Of a stretch of DNA of 64,000 nucleotides, positions 37,837 to 45,242 are shown piece after piece; the stretch's first letter is position 1, and the number at the start of each line of letters is the position of its first letter. The notes under the pieces were generated by a model. It was given only the letters and a program-made list of their open reading frames with translations. It ran no database searches and was not told the DNA's origin. This DNA comes from Cyclobacteriaceae bacterium. GTDB taxonomy: Bacteria > Bacteroidota > Bacteroidia > Cytophagales > Cyclobacteriaceae. The position numbers and the translations under genes are program-made. The stretch spans positions 62,001 through 126,000 of the forward strand of contig JANQSI010000013.1 in NCBI GenBank assembly GCA_028284125.1, in the 5' to 3' direction.

Positions 37837-39630
37837 ATGAAAACAATTCAACTAACTGGTCTTGCTTTATTCATTGCTGGCTTTACACTTTTTATCGTCA
37901 GTTTCTTCATACCATCTTACAAGGTAACTGAGGGTGTAGTCGGGAGTCTAGTAGAGGAATCCAAGCAATCAAGTTTGCTTGAGTCTGCTGGTGACATCAT
38001 CAATAAAGACTATGCCTCAAACATTTCACTAATCGGAGATCTTAATCGCCTTTTTGAAGAAATAAACAAAACCCAACTAGCTAAATACTCCATCAGTGAT
38101 GAAGAGAAAGCTGAAATCCAAAAAGTGAATTTTTCCACCGGGAAATTTTCGCTATCCAGTTTGGATCAGATTTTTTCTGGAGAAAATCAAATTGAGGCAT
38201 TCAAGAAAAAAGCCTTCAATGACTATGGTGGTTGGATGGATGATCGTGAGTACGAGTCAGAGCAGGAATTGATGAATCACATCAATAATGTAACCGACAA
38301 CATTCAGAAGTATGGAATTATCAGTCAGTTTGGATTTGATAAGTACCAATCCAAATACCTGAAATACGCCATTGTTAAAGAGGCCAGTCAAGGTTCAATC
38401 AATAACAATTCGATCCTTTGGATTCTGCTGACCTATGGACTTTGTATCGTTGGTGGAATTGCTTATCTGCTTCCCAATAAGACACTGGATGGCCCAGCTG
38501 GTATCAAGAACAATGGAATTTTCAAAAATGCCATGTCCAATAGAGGCTGGCTAGGTATTCTTACCGGAACATTCCTGATTGTCTTTTACATCTTACTTTA
38601 TTTCTACCCCGAATACATGACGGCCTGGATCATTACCGTTGATCCAATCAGTCAGTTTTTGAAAGGCTCCGATGCTGGACGGTTCTTCCTATATGGATTC
38701 ATGTACACATTGGCGATACTGGTAATGGGTGTACGAATGCTCATCAAATACAGGCATAGCAAATACCAGGTAGCGAGAACTTTCAGCGTAATGTTCTTTC
38801 AAACAGCCTTTGCCTTTCTCATTCCAGAAATTCTGCTGAGGCTTAATCAACCGTACTTTGATTTCAAAAACATCTGGCCATTGGATTATGATTTTTTCTT
38901 TGAAAATGAGTTAAACACACTTGTTCAAAGTGGTGGACTTGGAATCTTTATGCTTGGATGGGGCCTTGGTCTTATTGCACTTGGTGTTCCGATTTTTGTC
39001 TATTTCTTCGGGAAACGCTGGTATTGTAGTTGGGTCTGTGGCTGTGGTGGACTCGCTGAAACTTTGGGTGATCCTTACAGACAACTTTCAGACAAATCAT
39101 TGAAAGCATGGAAAATTGAACGTTGGTCGATCCATGGGGTGTTGGTTTTTGCAGTTGTTATGACGATTGGTGTTTTGTATACGTATTGGACCGGTTCTAG
39201 CCAACTATTCGGCGTGGTTGACACCTATCAAATGAGGTCTGTTTATGGTGCATGGATTGGAGCTGGCTTTGCTGGTGTAGTCGGAACGGGTTTTTATCCT
39301 TTCATGGGAAATCGAGTTTGGTGTCGATTTGGTTGTCCATTGGCCGCATACCTTGGAATTGTTCAGAAATTCAAATCCAGATTTAGAATCACCACCAATG
39401 GAGGTCAGTGTATCTCTTGTGGAAATTGCTCTACCTATTGTGAAATGGGAATTGACGTGCGATGGTATGCACAAAGAGGTCAAAATATCATTCGTTCATC
39501 ATGCGTAGGTTGTGGAGTTTGTTCATCGGTTTGTCCGCGCGGTGTCCTTAACCTCGAAAATCGGGACGAAGATGGACGATTCAACCAACCAATTTTGTTA
39601 GGTAACGATAGTTTTAAAGTTTCAAACTAG
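37837..39630 (+). CDS. Polytopic membrane 4Fe-4S protein (NosR/NapH-like)
   Basis: The 597-residue protein has an N-terminal membrane helix (LALFIAGFTLFIVSFFIP), a periplasmic part of about 160 residues, then six or more helices. Two cysteine motifs at helix ends, WYCSWVCGCGG (about 393) and VWCRFGCPLAA (about 493), resemble the NosR/NapH CxxxC motifs, and two 4Fe-4S clusters follow: CISCGNCSTYCEMG and CVGCGVCSSVCPRG (about 525-575). It probably moves electrons across the inner membrane. No nos or nap reductase genes are near. The periplasmic domain is not the FMN-binding domain of NosR, so this is a separate subfamily. Confidence 0.85.
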   Translation: MKTIQLTGLALFIAGFTLFIVSFFIPSYKVTEGVVGSLVEESKQSSLLESAGDIINKDYASNISLIGDLNRLFEEINKTQLAKYSISDEEKAEIQKVNFSTGKFSLSSLDQIFSGENQIEAFKKKAFNDYGGWMDDREYESEQELMNHINNVTDNIQKYGIISQFGFDKYQSKYLKYAIVKEASQGSINNNSILWILLTYGLCIVGGIAYLLPNKTLDGPAGIKNNGIFKNAMSNRGWLGILTGTFLIVFYILLYFYPEYMTAWIITVDPISQFLKGSDAGRFFLYGFMYTLAILVMGVRMLIKYRHSKYQVARTFSVMFFQTAFAFLIPEILLRLNQPYFDFKNIWPLDYDFFFENELNTLVQSGGLGIFMLGWGLGLIALGVPIFVYFFGKRWYCSWVCGCGGLAETLGDPYRQLSDKSLKAWKIERWSIHGVLVFAVVMTIGVLYTYWTGSSQLFGVVDTYQMRSVYGAWIGAGFAGVVGTGFYPFMGNRVWCRFGCPLAAYLGIVQKFKSRFRITTNGGQCISCGNCSTYCEMGIDVRWYAQRGQNIIRSSCVGCGVCSSVCPRGVLNLENRDEDGRFNQPILLGNDSFKVSN

Positions 39631-39634
39631 AGAA

Positions 39635-40303
39635 ATGAAAAAATTAAAATTTATCCTACCTCTTCTACTTATTGGGTGTGTTGGAGAAGATATCGAATTC
39701 GATGAAGTAGATCCAGTCATTCAAATTGTAAATCCAATTTCCACGCTGGAAGTCAATACCTTTTACCAGTTTGAATATATGTTCTTGGATAATGTCGGTA
39801 GTCCGGTCGACCCTGCAACTATCACCTGGACAAGCTCAGATGCTTCGCTATTGACAGTTGATGACAATGGATTGGCAAGGGGAATAGACAATGGGACCGT
39901 GACAGTTTCAGTTAGCGCCATGTTAAATGAGTTCGCAGCTGATACAAGCATCACCTTTGATATCACAGGTGATCCAACAGCGATGATGACTGAACGATCA
40001 GGGACAATTGCAACGACTACTTCTTATGTTCTTCAAGGGGCGTTTGAGTTGGAACAAACTGGTTCTGATCTAACATTAGAATTTGAATCCAACTACATTG
40101 CTGACGATGGACTTCCCGGTTTATACATTTACCTAACAAACAATCCGAATTCAATAGCTGGAGCGCTCGAGATTGGCAAAGTAAGTGTCTTTACCGGAGC
40201 ACATAGCTACACGATACCTAATACCGGTCTATTCGACTACAATTACGTTTTTTACTATTGCAAACCGTTCAATGTGAAAGTTGGAGACGGATTAATACAA
40301 TAA
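39635..40303 (+). CDS. Lipoprotein with Ig-like (BIG2) and DM13-like domains
   Basis: The 222-residue protein has a short lipoprotein signal (MKKLKFILPLLLIGCVGED, Cys15), a BIG2-type domain (about 30-105; TWTSSDASLLTVDDNGLARG) and a C-terminal domain (about 115-222) resembling DM13: GTIATTTSYVLQGAFELEQ, LTLEFESNYIADDGLPGLYIYL and the conserved Cys in VFYYCKPFNVKVGDG. DM13 has been proposed to take part in redox reactions through that cysteine. It starts four bases after the 4Fe-4S gene, so it belongs to the same operon and may accept electrons outside the inner membrane. The DM13 call is from motif appearance. Confidence 0.72.
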   Translation: MKKLKFILPLLLIGCVGEDIEFDEVDPVIQIVNPISTLEVNTFYQFEYMFLDNVGSPVDPATITWTSSDASLLTVDDNGLARGIDNGTVTVSVSAMLNEFAADTSITFDITGDPTAMMTERSGTIATTTSYVLQGAFELEQTGSDLTLEFESNYIADDGLPGLYIYLTNNPNSIAGALEIGKVSVFTGAHSYTIPNTGLFDYNYVFYYCKPFNVKVGDGLIQ

Positions 40304-40401
40304 CAATGAAATGAGCATTATGCTCAACTTAATCGTTGAGTCATGTTTACCGGATATGATCAAAAATGTACCAAATCACTTGTCTCGCAAATTTTAAATA
40401 C

Positions 40402-41268
40402 ATGAAAAGAATCACCTTATTATCTCTCCTCATCTTACCTTTTCTGACGATAGCTGGCGGAGGCTGGACCAAAAAGAAAGGGACTGGCTATTACAAATTC
40501 ACTCAATGGTGGGTTGTGTCTGATAAACACTATACTTCCACAGGCGGAACAGATCCTAACGTAACAACTGGAACTTTCAACACTTCACTCTACGCTGAAT
40601 ATGGTATTAATGATAGACTAACCGCAATGGTCTATTTTCCTTTTTTTAGCCGAACATTCCAAAATGACATTGTCTCTGCAACCACCGGTCAGGTTACTTC
40701 TGAAGGAGAAGCAATCAATTCGATTGGAGACACTGATATAGGGGTTAAATATGGAATCAGCAAACCAGGTAGCAAATTTGTTTTTGCTGGAAGTGCCTTC
40801 CTTGGTATTCCTCTTGGAAATGATGCTGGCGGATCAGACGGGGCTCTTCAAACTGGAGATGGCGAGTTCAATCAAATGATTCGTTTTGACTTGAGTCGAT
40901 CCGCTTCTTTTGGTAAAATCAATGCATACGCAAACGTCTATGCCGGCTTTAACAATCGGACGAAGAATTTTTCAGATGAGTTCAGATTCGGTGGAGAAAT
41001 CGGAGCGGGTCTTCTGAACAATAAATTATGGTTGATCTATAGAGTCGATATAGTTGAATCACTAATGAATGGACTCTCTTCTGCAGAAGGAAGTCAGGGA
41101 GTAACGCTTTTCGCCAATAATACAGAGTTTGCAGCTTATGGCTATGAAGCTGCATTTTATGTCACGGAAAAATTCGGAGTCTCGGCCTCTTACACTTCAG
41201 CATTTAGCGGAAGGCTCATTTTTGCAAGTCCTTCCTATTCGGTTGGTGTATTCCTGGATCTAAAATAA
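40402..41268 (+). CDS. Outer-membrane beta-barrel protein of the redox operon
   Basis: From the ATG at 40402 the protein has 288 residues with a signal peptide (MKRITLLSLLILPFLTIAGG). The rest alternates short amphipathic strands with turns (TSLYAEYGINDRLTAMVYFPFF, DIGVKYGISKPG, FVFAGSAFLGIPLG) and ends in a barrel-closing aromatic strand region SYSVGVFLDLK. It resembles transporter-type outer-membrane proteins found near redox genes. An earlier ATG at 40366 would add twelve residues that spoil the signal peptide. The palindrome GAGCAT-T-ATGCTC (40313-40325) lies in the gap after the DM13 gene. Substrate is unknown. Confidence 0.8.
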   Translation: MKRITLLSLLILPFLTIAGGGWTKKKGTGYYKFTQWWVVSDKHYTSTGGTDPNVTTGTFNTSLYAEYGINDRLTAMVYFPFFSRTFQNDIVSATTGQVTSEGEAINSIGDTDIGVKYGISKPGSKFVFAGSAFLGIPLGNDAGGSDGALQTGDGEFNQMIRFDLSRSASFGKINAYANVYAGFNNRTKNFSDEFRFGGEIGAGLLNNKLWLIYRVDIVESLMNGLSSAEGSQGVTLFANNTEFAAYGYEAAFYVTEKFGVSASYTSAFSGRLIFASPSYSVGVFLDLK

Positions 41269-41452
41269 AAACTCCGACAAACAACTATCAAACCTCTTAT
41301 TAGAAGGATTTTGGTATTCGTCAATGCCGTCAATGATCCCCAGTTGGGGCGTGATTTAGTGCACCGAACAAACCCAATTTTGGATACATTCTCAGATTTA
41401 TATAGTATTCCTGCCGGAGCAAGGCGAATTTATAGAATTAAAATGATTGATT

Positions 41453-41785
41453 CTATACCTTCTTGTTTAAGTGTTCCTCCAACTTATCAAGAGAAGAATT
41501 CCAGAATTTTTCATAAAATGAAACCCAACTATTAATCAACTTCAGGGGTTCAGTTTCGGCTTTGCAGTAACGTTCACGTCCTCTGACATTAATTTGAATA
41601 AGACCGGCTTCTTCAAGGGTTTTGATGTGCTTGGTCACTCCTTGGCGACTAATATCAAACTGTTCAGTAATCTTATTAATTGGCATAGCAGCACTAGCCA
41701 CTACAAGAGCGTGAAAGATTTCACGTCTTGTAGGGTCAGCTATTGCCTTAAAAATCTTGTCAATGTACGGGTTGTTTGATTTCAT
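41453..41785 (-). CDS. ArsR-family transcriptional regulator
   Basis: The 110-residue winged-helix protein has IFKAIADPTRREIFHALV at the start, the recognition part ITEQFDISRQGVTKHIKTLEEAGLI and the wing VRGRERYCKAE, the standard ArsR/SmtB layout. No metal-binding CxC is seen, so it belongs to the non-metal group usually paired with AHSA1 proteins. Its start lies 26 bases inside the end of the upstream AHSA1 gene, so the two are co-translated. Twin palindromes upstream of the pair are its likely operators. Confidence 0.9.
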   Translation of the reverse strand: MKSNNPYIDKIFKAIADPTRREIFHALVVASAAMPINKITEQFDISRQGVTKHIKTLEEAGLIQINVRGRERYCKAETEPLKLINSWVSFYEKFWNSSLDKLEEHLNKKV

Positions 41786-42191
41786 TTCTGAAAAATTGCT
41801 CTAGTCCTAATATACATGCATCCCAACCTTTATCGAAATGAGCCATTGATTCTGACGCTGCATCTCCAAATTTCGAAATTCCAGAATGTTCCAATTTAAG
41901 CTTAGTAGTGCCGCTATCCTCTTCCAAGGTCCAGACTACCAAAGTTTCTATACCAGAATCCCCAACCATCCAAGTGTACTTAAGTGTATAGGGACTAGCC
42001 TCCAAGACACGACCTTTGATCACCGTCCCGCCATGTTCTTCAGAGGCTGTAAACGTATAATTATAACCAACCTCTGCTTTAAAGTCAGCTTGAATAAACC
42101 AAGACGAAATTTCATCTGCCTCTGAGATAGCTCGCCAAACTTCGTCTATGGACTTATCAAATACTTTTTCTTTTAAAATTGAATCTTTCAT
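41760..42191 (-). CDS. SRPBCC/AHSA1-domain protein
   Basis: The 143-residue protein has the helix-grip fold sequence pattern KVFDKSIDEVWRAISEADEISSWF at the start, a beta region (YNYTFTASEEHGGTVIKGRVLEA) and the terminal helix FGDAASESMAHFDKGWDACILGLEQF. AHSA1-like proteins bind hydrophobic ligands; those paired with ArsR genes have no fixed function. It is first in a two-gene operon with arsR and overlaps it by 26 bases. Length is standard. Confidence 0.9.
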   Translation of the reverse strand: MKDSILKEKVFDKSIDEVWRAISEADEISSWFIQADFKAEVGYNYTFTASEEHGGTVIKGRVLEASPYTLKYTWMVGDSGIETLVVWTLEEDSGTTKLKLEHSGISKFGDAASESMAHFDKGWDACILGLEQFFRNEIKQPVH

Positions 42192-42209
42192 TTCATTCTA
42201 TTTTTTAAT

Positions 42210-42225
42210 GCAACTAATTGGTTGC
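42210..42225. promoter_or_regulatory. ArsR operator candidate, proximal
   Basis: GCAACTAATTGGTTGC is a 16-base palindrome (GCAACYA-AT-TRGTTGC) 18 bases before the AHSA1 start codon. A second near-identical copy lies 41 bases away, as expected for a dimeric ArsR regulator acting on its own operon. Confidence 0.68.
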
Positions 42226-42250
42226 TAATTTAGATATAAAAACTTTTAAG

Positions 42251-42266
42251 GCAACTATCTGGTTGC
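42251..42266. promoter_or_regulatory. ArsR operator candidate, distal
   Basis: GCAACTATCTGGTTGC shares both half-sites with the proximal copy. The 41-base centre spacing is close to four helical turns, so two dimers would lie on one face of the DNA and could flank the promoter. Confidence 0.65.
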
Positions 42267-42321
42267 TTTATTTAAATATGAAAATGGATTAGAATTGGAA
42301 TACTGAGTTATGAACTGGAAC

Positions 42322-42783
42322 TTATCCTTTCTTGGTCAATTCCAGTAGTTCCTTTTGAAGCTTTAGGATTTCTTCACGAAGCGCGTCGTTTTGGTCAAGT
42401 ACTTTCATAAACGCACTCAAGGCATCATCAATCATGCGATCACGTTGTATTTTATCTTCCGTTTGTTTTGATTTTAACAGTAGATCAACTGCGTTTGTGC
42501 GCTTTCCGTAATCCTCTTTCGGTTCCTGAACTGTCGTTAATTGGTCGTCGTTTGTAGTAAAAAACGACTCATAATTATTCTCATTCATCTCCAATGTGAG
42601 GAATTTTCCCACATCAAGATGAAAATGTTGAGCTAATTTTTGATGGAAATCAGGCTTGGATTGTGTTTCATAGAAGTATCCGGCTACTTTTCCTCTCTTT
42701 TCTCCGAGTATATCTGCAAATTTTTGTTGGCTTAACCCCATTTGTTTGATTAAGAAGCGTATGTTGTAGTTAAATATACTCAA
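42322..42783 (-). CDS. XRE-family HTH repressor with C-terminal coiled coil
   Basis: The 153-residue protein has a Cro/CI-type helix-turn-helix at about 6-62 (IRFLIKQMGLSQQKFADILG, SKPDFHQKLAQHFHLDVGKFLTLEMNE) and a C-terminal coiled coil (about 100-150, ending EILKLQKELLELTKKG). The start is TTG at 42783; the first ATG (M15) would cut into the HTH. It is divergent from two small genes across a 75-base region full of ATTGTAG/CTACAAT sites, one of which overlaps its own start. It probably represses itself and the small genes. Similar layouts occur in phage-like modules, but no phage gene is seen. Confidence 0.85.
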   Translation of the reverse strand: MSIFNYNIRFLIKQMGLSQQKFADILGEKRGKVAGYFYETQSKPDFHQKLAQHFHLDVGKFLTLEMNENNYESFFTTNDDQLTTVQEPKEDYGKRTNAVDLLLKSKQTEDKIQRDRMIDDALSAFMKVLDQNDALREEILKLQKELLELTKKG

Positions 42784-42812
42784 TTGTAGATATTTGACAG
42801 TTTTTATTTGTT

Positions 42813-42833
42813 ATTGTAGTAATTATCTACAAT
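42813..42833. promoter_or_regulatory. XRE operator candidate
   Basis: ATTGTAG at 42813-42819 and CTACAAT at 42827-42833 form a 21-base palindrome with a seven-base AT centre. An extra direct copy ATTGTAGATA (42783-42792) overlaps the XRE start codon. The set lies exactly between the divergent XRE and 72-residue genes. Confidence 0.65.
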
Positions 42834-42858
42834 ATTTGTCTTAGAAACTTAGACAAAT
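42834..42858 (+). promoter_or_regulatory. Inverted repeat directly before the 72-residue gene
   Basis: ATTTGTCT (42834-42841) and AGACAAAT (42851-42858) are exact reverse complements around TAGAAACTT, and the ATG follows at once. It could be a second operator or an mRNA hairpin that hides the start. Confidence 0.5.
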
Positions 42859-43077
42859 ATGCCAAAAACCCCTGTAAATGTCCACGACTTGGTAGAGTCC
42901 GACTTCAGAGAGATACAAAAACTGATTTTGAAAAAGTTTGGAGTTGAATATACCGTGGGTTACATCAGGAAAGTGTGTAAGGGTCTAAGACGCAACACTA
43001 AGATCATAGCCATGTCAAAGGATTATCTCGAAATAAGGCGAGAGATGAAATCAAAAATTGACAAGCTATCAAATTAG
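42859..43077 (+). CDS. Small basic protein next to XRE regulator
   Basis: The 72-residue protein (starts MPKTPVNVHDLVESDFREIQ) has a helical pattern with GYIRKVCKGLRRNTKIIAMSKDYLEIR, which resembles a DNA-binding helix pair followed by a basic tail. No known domain is recognised. It is divergent from the XRE repressor and precedes another tiny gene by eight bases. Reality is supported by the operator-rich promoter, absence of any longer competing frame and tight spacing. Confidence 0.65.
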   Translation: MPKTPVNVHDLVESDFREIQKLILKKFGVEYTVGYIRKVCKGLRRNTKIIAMSKDYLEIRREMKSKIDKLSN

Positions 43078-43085
43078 TGTAAATA

Positions 43086-43316
43086 ATGACAGATAAAATC
43101 AACCAGTTTGAGGGTGAGCAGAAGATGCTAACCGAATTAAAAGATCTTTTCCAATTTGTTCCACCGAAAGTCCTAAGAAGGAATCTTGAAGATTTGTATT
43201 TTTTATACATGTCTTCAACCGATGAACCGAATCTTCCAAGTCAGAAGGAATTTGTGACCAACTTCTATTACCTCATTAATTTTCTCAATGAGATGGAGAA
43301 GCTCATAAAGAAGTAA
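43086..43316 (+). CDS. Small hypothetical protein, partner of the preceding gene
   Basis: The 76-residue protein is mostly helical (FEGEQKMLTELKDLFQFVPP, FVTNFYYLINFLNEMEKLIKK) with no recognised family. It follows the 72-residue gene by eight bases on the same strand and is likely co-transcribed under XRE control. It has no signal peptide or membrane segment. Confidence 0.6.
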   Translation: MTDKINQFEGEQKMLTELKDLFQFVPPKVLRRNLEDLYFLYMSSTDEPNLPSQKEFVTNFYYLINFLNEMEKLIKK

Positions 43317-43326
43317 CCGGCAAGAA

Positions 43327-44247
43327 TTACTGTGGATAACTAAGTCCTCTTGAATTCAAAAGGCTTTTTCTTCTTGGACTGCTTTCCAATACGTGGTGCA
43401 TCCGTTCGATCTGATCGTTGGTGAAAATATTCATGACAATGTCATCACTATAATTCATGTAATTACCAATCATTATTGGTTCATCTTGACACCCAATGAA
43501 TTCTCGACTACCAAAAACAAAAACATCCACTGCTGGGGTGTCGTCACAATAATCATTTAGATCACAATCTTTTACTCCCCAAGTGTGAAGCAATCCAAGA
43601 TAATGCCCCATTTCATGTGTGAGTGTTCTTCCATACTTCGCATGACAATCAACATCAGATTCTCCGAAGTGAGCCCAGTTGATTAAAATACCATCAATGT
43701 CATTGTGTTGAGGTATTTCCAAATGCTCAGCCCCCGGAAGATCCGTCTCAGGACCTGTGGATTGCCCAAGAACAATGCAGCTAGCCTGTGGCGGCAATGG
43801 CACTACCCATATGTTGATGTAGCTTTCAGCATCCCAATAACTAAATCTGGAAAAGAAATTCTGGCTATAGCTAAATTCTTTATTGAGATTGAATTGTGAG
43901 GTATCCACCCTTACTATTCCATCAGTTGGATTTCCAAATGGATCCTGACGAGCCAGTACAAATTCGATCTTTGAATCTCCCCCATCCGGATGTTCGTTGT
44001 AACCACGTGTTCCAACTTTTCTCCTAAAGTCTTCATTCAAAATTCTGATTTGACCTTCAATCCGTTCTTTGGATAAATTCGGACCTTCTCCTATTTCCTG
44101 ACCGTTGTGGAGTACATGAACAACCAAGGGAATTGTGTAGATCTCCGTTTCATCTGGATTTTCTCCATCTAAAAAATCTGGCTCCTTATCACCGTCACAG
44201 GACAATAGGCAAAATCCAAATACTATTGCCGCTAAAAAATTTTTCAT
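43327..44247 (-). CDS. M43 (cytophagalysin/pappalysin) zinc metalloprotease lipoprotein
   Basis: The 306-residue protein has a lipoprotein signal (VFGFCLLSCDGDKEPD, Cys about 18) and the metzincin motif HEMGHYLGLLHTWG near residue 212, with the M43-specific cysteines in DCDLNDYCDDTP and the Met-turn region MNYSDD. It should cleave proteins at the cell surface. Unlike many secreted M43 enzymes there is no long C-terminal region or type IX sorting domain; the D-rich tail after Cys fits surface lipoprotein export instead. It stands alone. Confidence 0.9.
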   Translation of the reverse strand: MKNFLAAIVFGFCLLSCDGDKEPDFLDGENPDETEIYTIPLVVHVLHNGQEIGEGPNLSKERIEGQIRILNEDFRRKVGTRGYNEHPDGGDSKIEFVLARQDPFGNPTDGIVRVDTSQFNLNKEFSYSQNFFSRFSYWDAESYINIWVVPLPPQASCIVLGQSTGPETDLPGAEHLEIPQHNDIDGILINWAHFGESDVDCHAKYGRTLTHEMGHYLGLLHTWGVKDCDLNDYCDDTPAVDVFVFGSREFIGCQDEPIMIGNYMNYSDDIVMNIFTNDQIERMHHVLESSPRRKSLLNSRGLSYPQ

Positions 44248-44394
44248 TTGATTCTATTTCAAATCATTCAAACGATTAATTATGACTCTAAGTGAGGTTA
44301 AGCAGGTAGACATGAGGTGGACAATTAGAAAAATACTGAACCTCCATTCTTCTGTTGAACATCAAAATAAAAACTCGATAATAAGCTTGGAATA

Positions 44395-44415
44395 ATTACT
44401 AAATATTTTAGTAAT
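44395..44415. promoter_or_regulatory. Perfect 9-base-arm palindrome upstream of the 142-residue gene
   Basis: ATTACTAAA and TTTAGTAAT are exact reverse complements around TAT, 43 bases before the ATG at 44458. It is AT-only except for the C/G pair, so chance is possible, but position fits an operator. Confidence 0.4.
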
Positions 44416-44457
44416 TTAGATTCGCCACTACTACAGCTCAATTCAAAAAAACTAGTC

Positions 44458-44886
44458 ATGGAACAACTAACTCAAAATGATAAGTTAGCTGCTTTGGTAT
44501 TGAATATTTTCTATCGGTTTGATGAATCCATTGGTGTGAAATTGGTTCACAAGCTTTGCAAAAAGCAAATGCATTGTCACCTCAACACAATTATCCTGAT
44601 ATGTGAAGAACTCTGTTCACATAGCGCATTAGAGCCTATGGATCATGCGGGATACTATCATATTCGAAAAGAAGGAATTCGAATTGTTTCGTTTGGAGGA
44701 TGGGAAAAATTCGCACATGATTTTTTACAGAAAAAACAAGAAAAATTAGTCCAGAATCTTGCAGCGGAATTAGTAGATCACGCGTTGTTAAGTATCCGAA
44801 TGACGTCCTATGCTGCCCGGAGTGCCTTGATATTGGCAATTGTGGCTCTGGTTTGGAATTTGATCTGGATGTTTACTAACAATTGA
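44458..44886 (+). CDS. Small protein with C-terminal membrane anchor
   Basis: The 142-residue protein has a helical N-terminal part with several Cys and His (HKLCKKQMHCHLNTIILICEELCSH, about 41-65) that loosely resembles a winged-helix domain (LEPMDHAGYYHIRKEGIRIV), and ends in one membrane helix (ALILAIVALVWNLIWMF). The soluble part would face the cytosol as a tail-anchored protein. No family is recognised. It is flanked by genes on the opposite strand and has its own palindrome-bearing promoter region. Confidence 0.7.
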   Translation: MEQLTQNDKLAALVLNIFYRFDESIGVKLVHKLCKKQMHCHLNTIILICEELCSHSALEPMDHAGYYHIRKEGIRIVSFGGWEKFAHDFLQKKQEKLVQNLAAELVDHALLSIRMTSYAARSALILAIVALVWNLIWMFTNN

Positions 44887-44916
44887 CAGTTAATCTCGCC
44901 AAAAAATCTGTTTAGA

Positions 44917-45132
44917 TTAAGATTCCAAGTCCTCTTTCTTAGGTGGTTCCTCTCCAGGAGGATGTTCAAGAATATTACCGAATTCATCTACATAGGCCAT
45001 CATATCTGAAAGATCTCCGCCCTTCAAGTTGTTCTCTTGACGTTCCTTTTTCTTCTCTTCTTTTTCCTTTCTCTTCTGTAGTCGTTTCTTCTCTTTCTGA
45101 CTTTTTATAAAGCTATTCTGCGATCTGCCCAT
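44917..45132 (-). CDS. Small highly charged protein near the RNA helicase
   Basis: The 71-residue protein is an uninterrupted Lys/Glu-rich helix (residues 10-35) followed by an acidic tail with DMMAYVDEFGNILEHPPGEE. It resembles short proteins found beside cold-shock and DEAD-box genes in Bacteroidota. It lies 110 bases after the helicase gene on the same strand. A role in RNA binding is inferred from composition and context only. Confidence 0.68.
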   Translation of the reverse strand: MGRSQNSFIKSQKEKKRLQKRKEKEEKKKERQENNLKGGDLSDMMAYVDEFGNILEHPPGEEPPKKEDLES

Positions 45133-45242
45133 ATTCGGTAACGTTTAAAGTTGACAATCAAGCGAAGTTTAAAGAATCATTCCTTTATGTCCTTATTTTT
45201 AGGAACTCGCTTTCCAACCTCTAAAGATAAACTTTTTAGATT

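Noticed and set aside
41311-41535. Plus-strand open frame of 74 codons between the barrel gene and arsR
   Set aside because: Its second half lies antisense to the well-supported ArsR gene, composition is not protein-like, and there is no family resemblance.
42322-43316. Remnant prophage
   Set aside because: Only an XRE repressor and two small genes are present; no integrase, structural gene or attachment repeat is seen.
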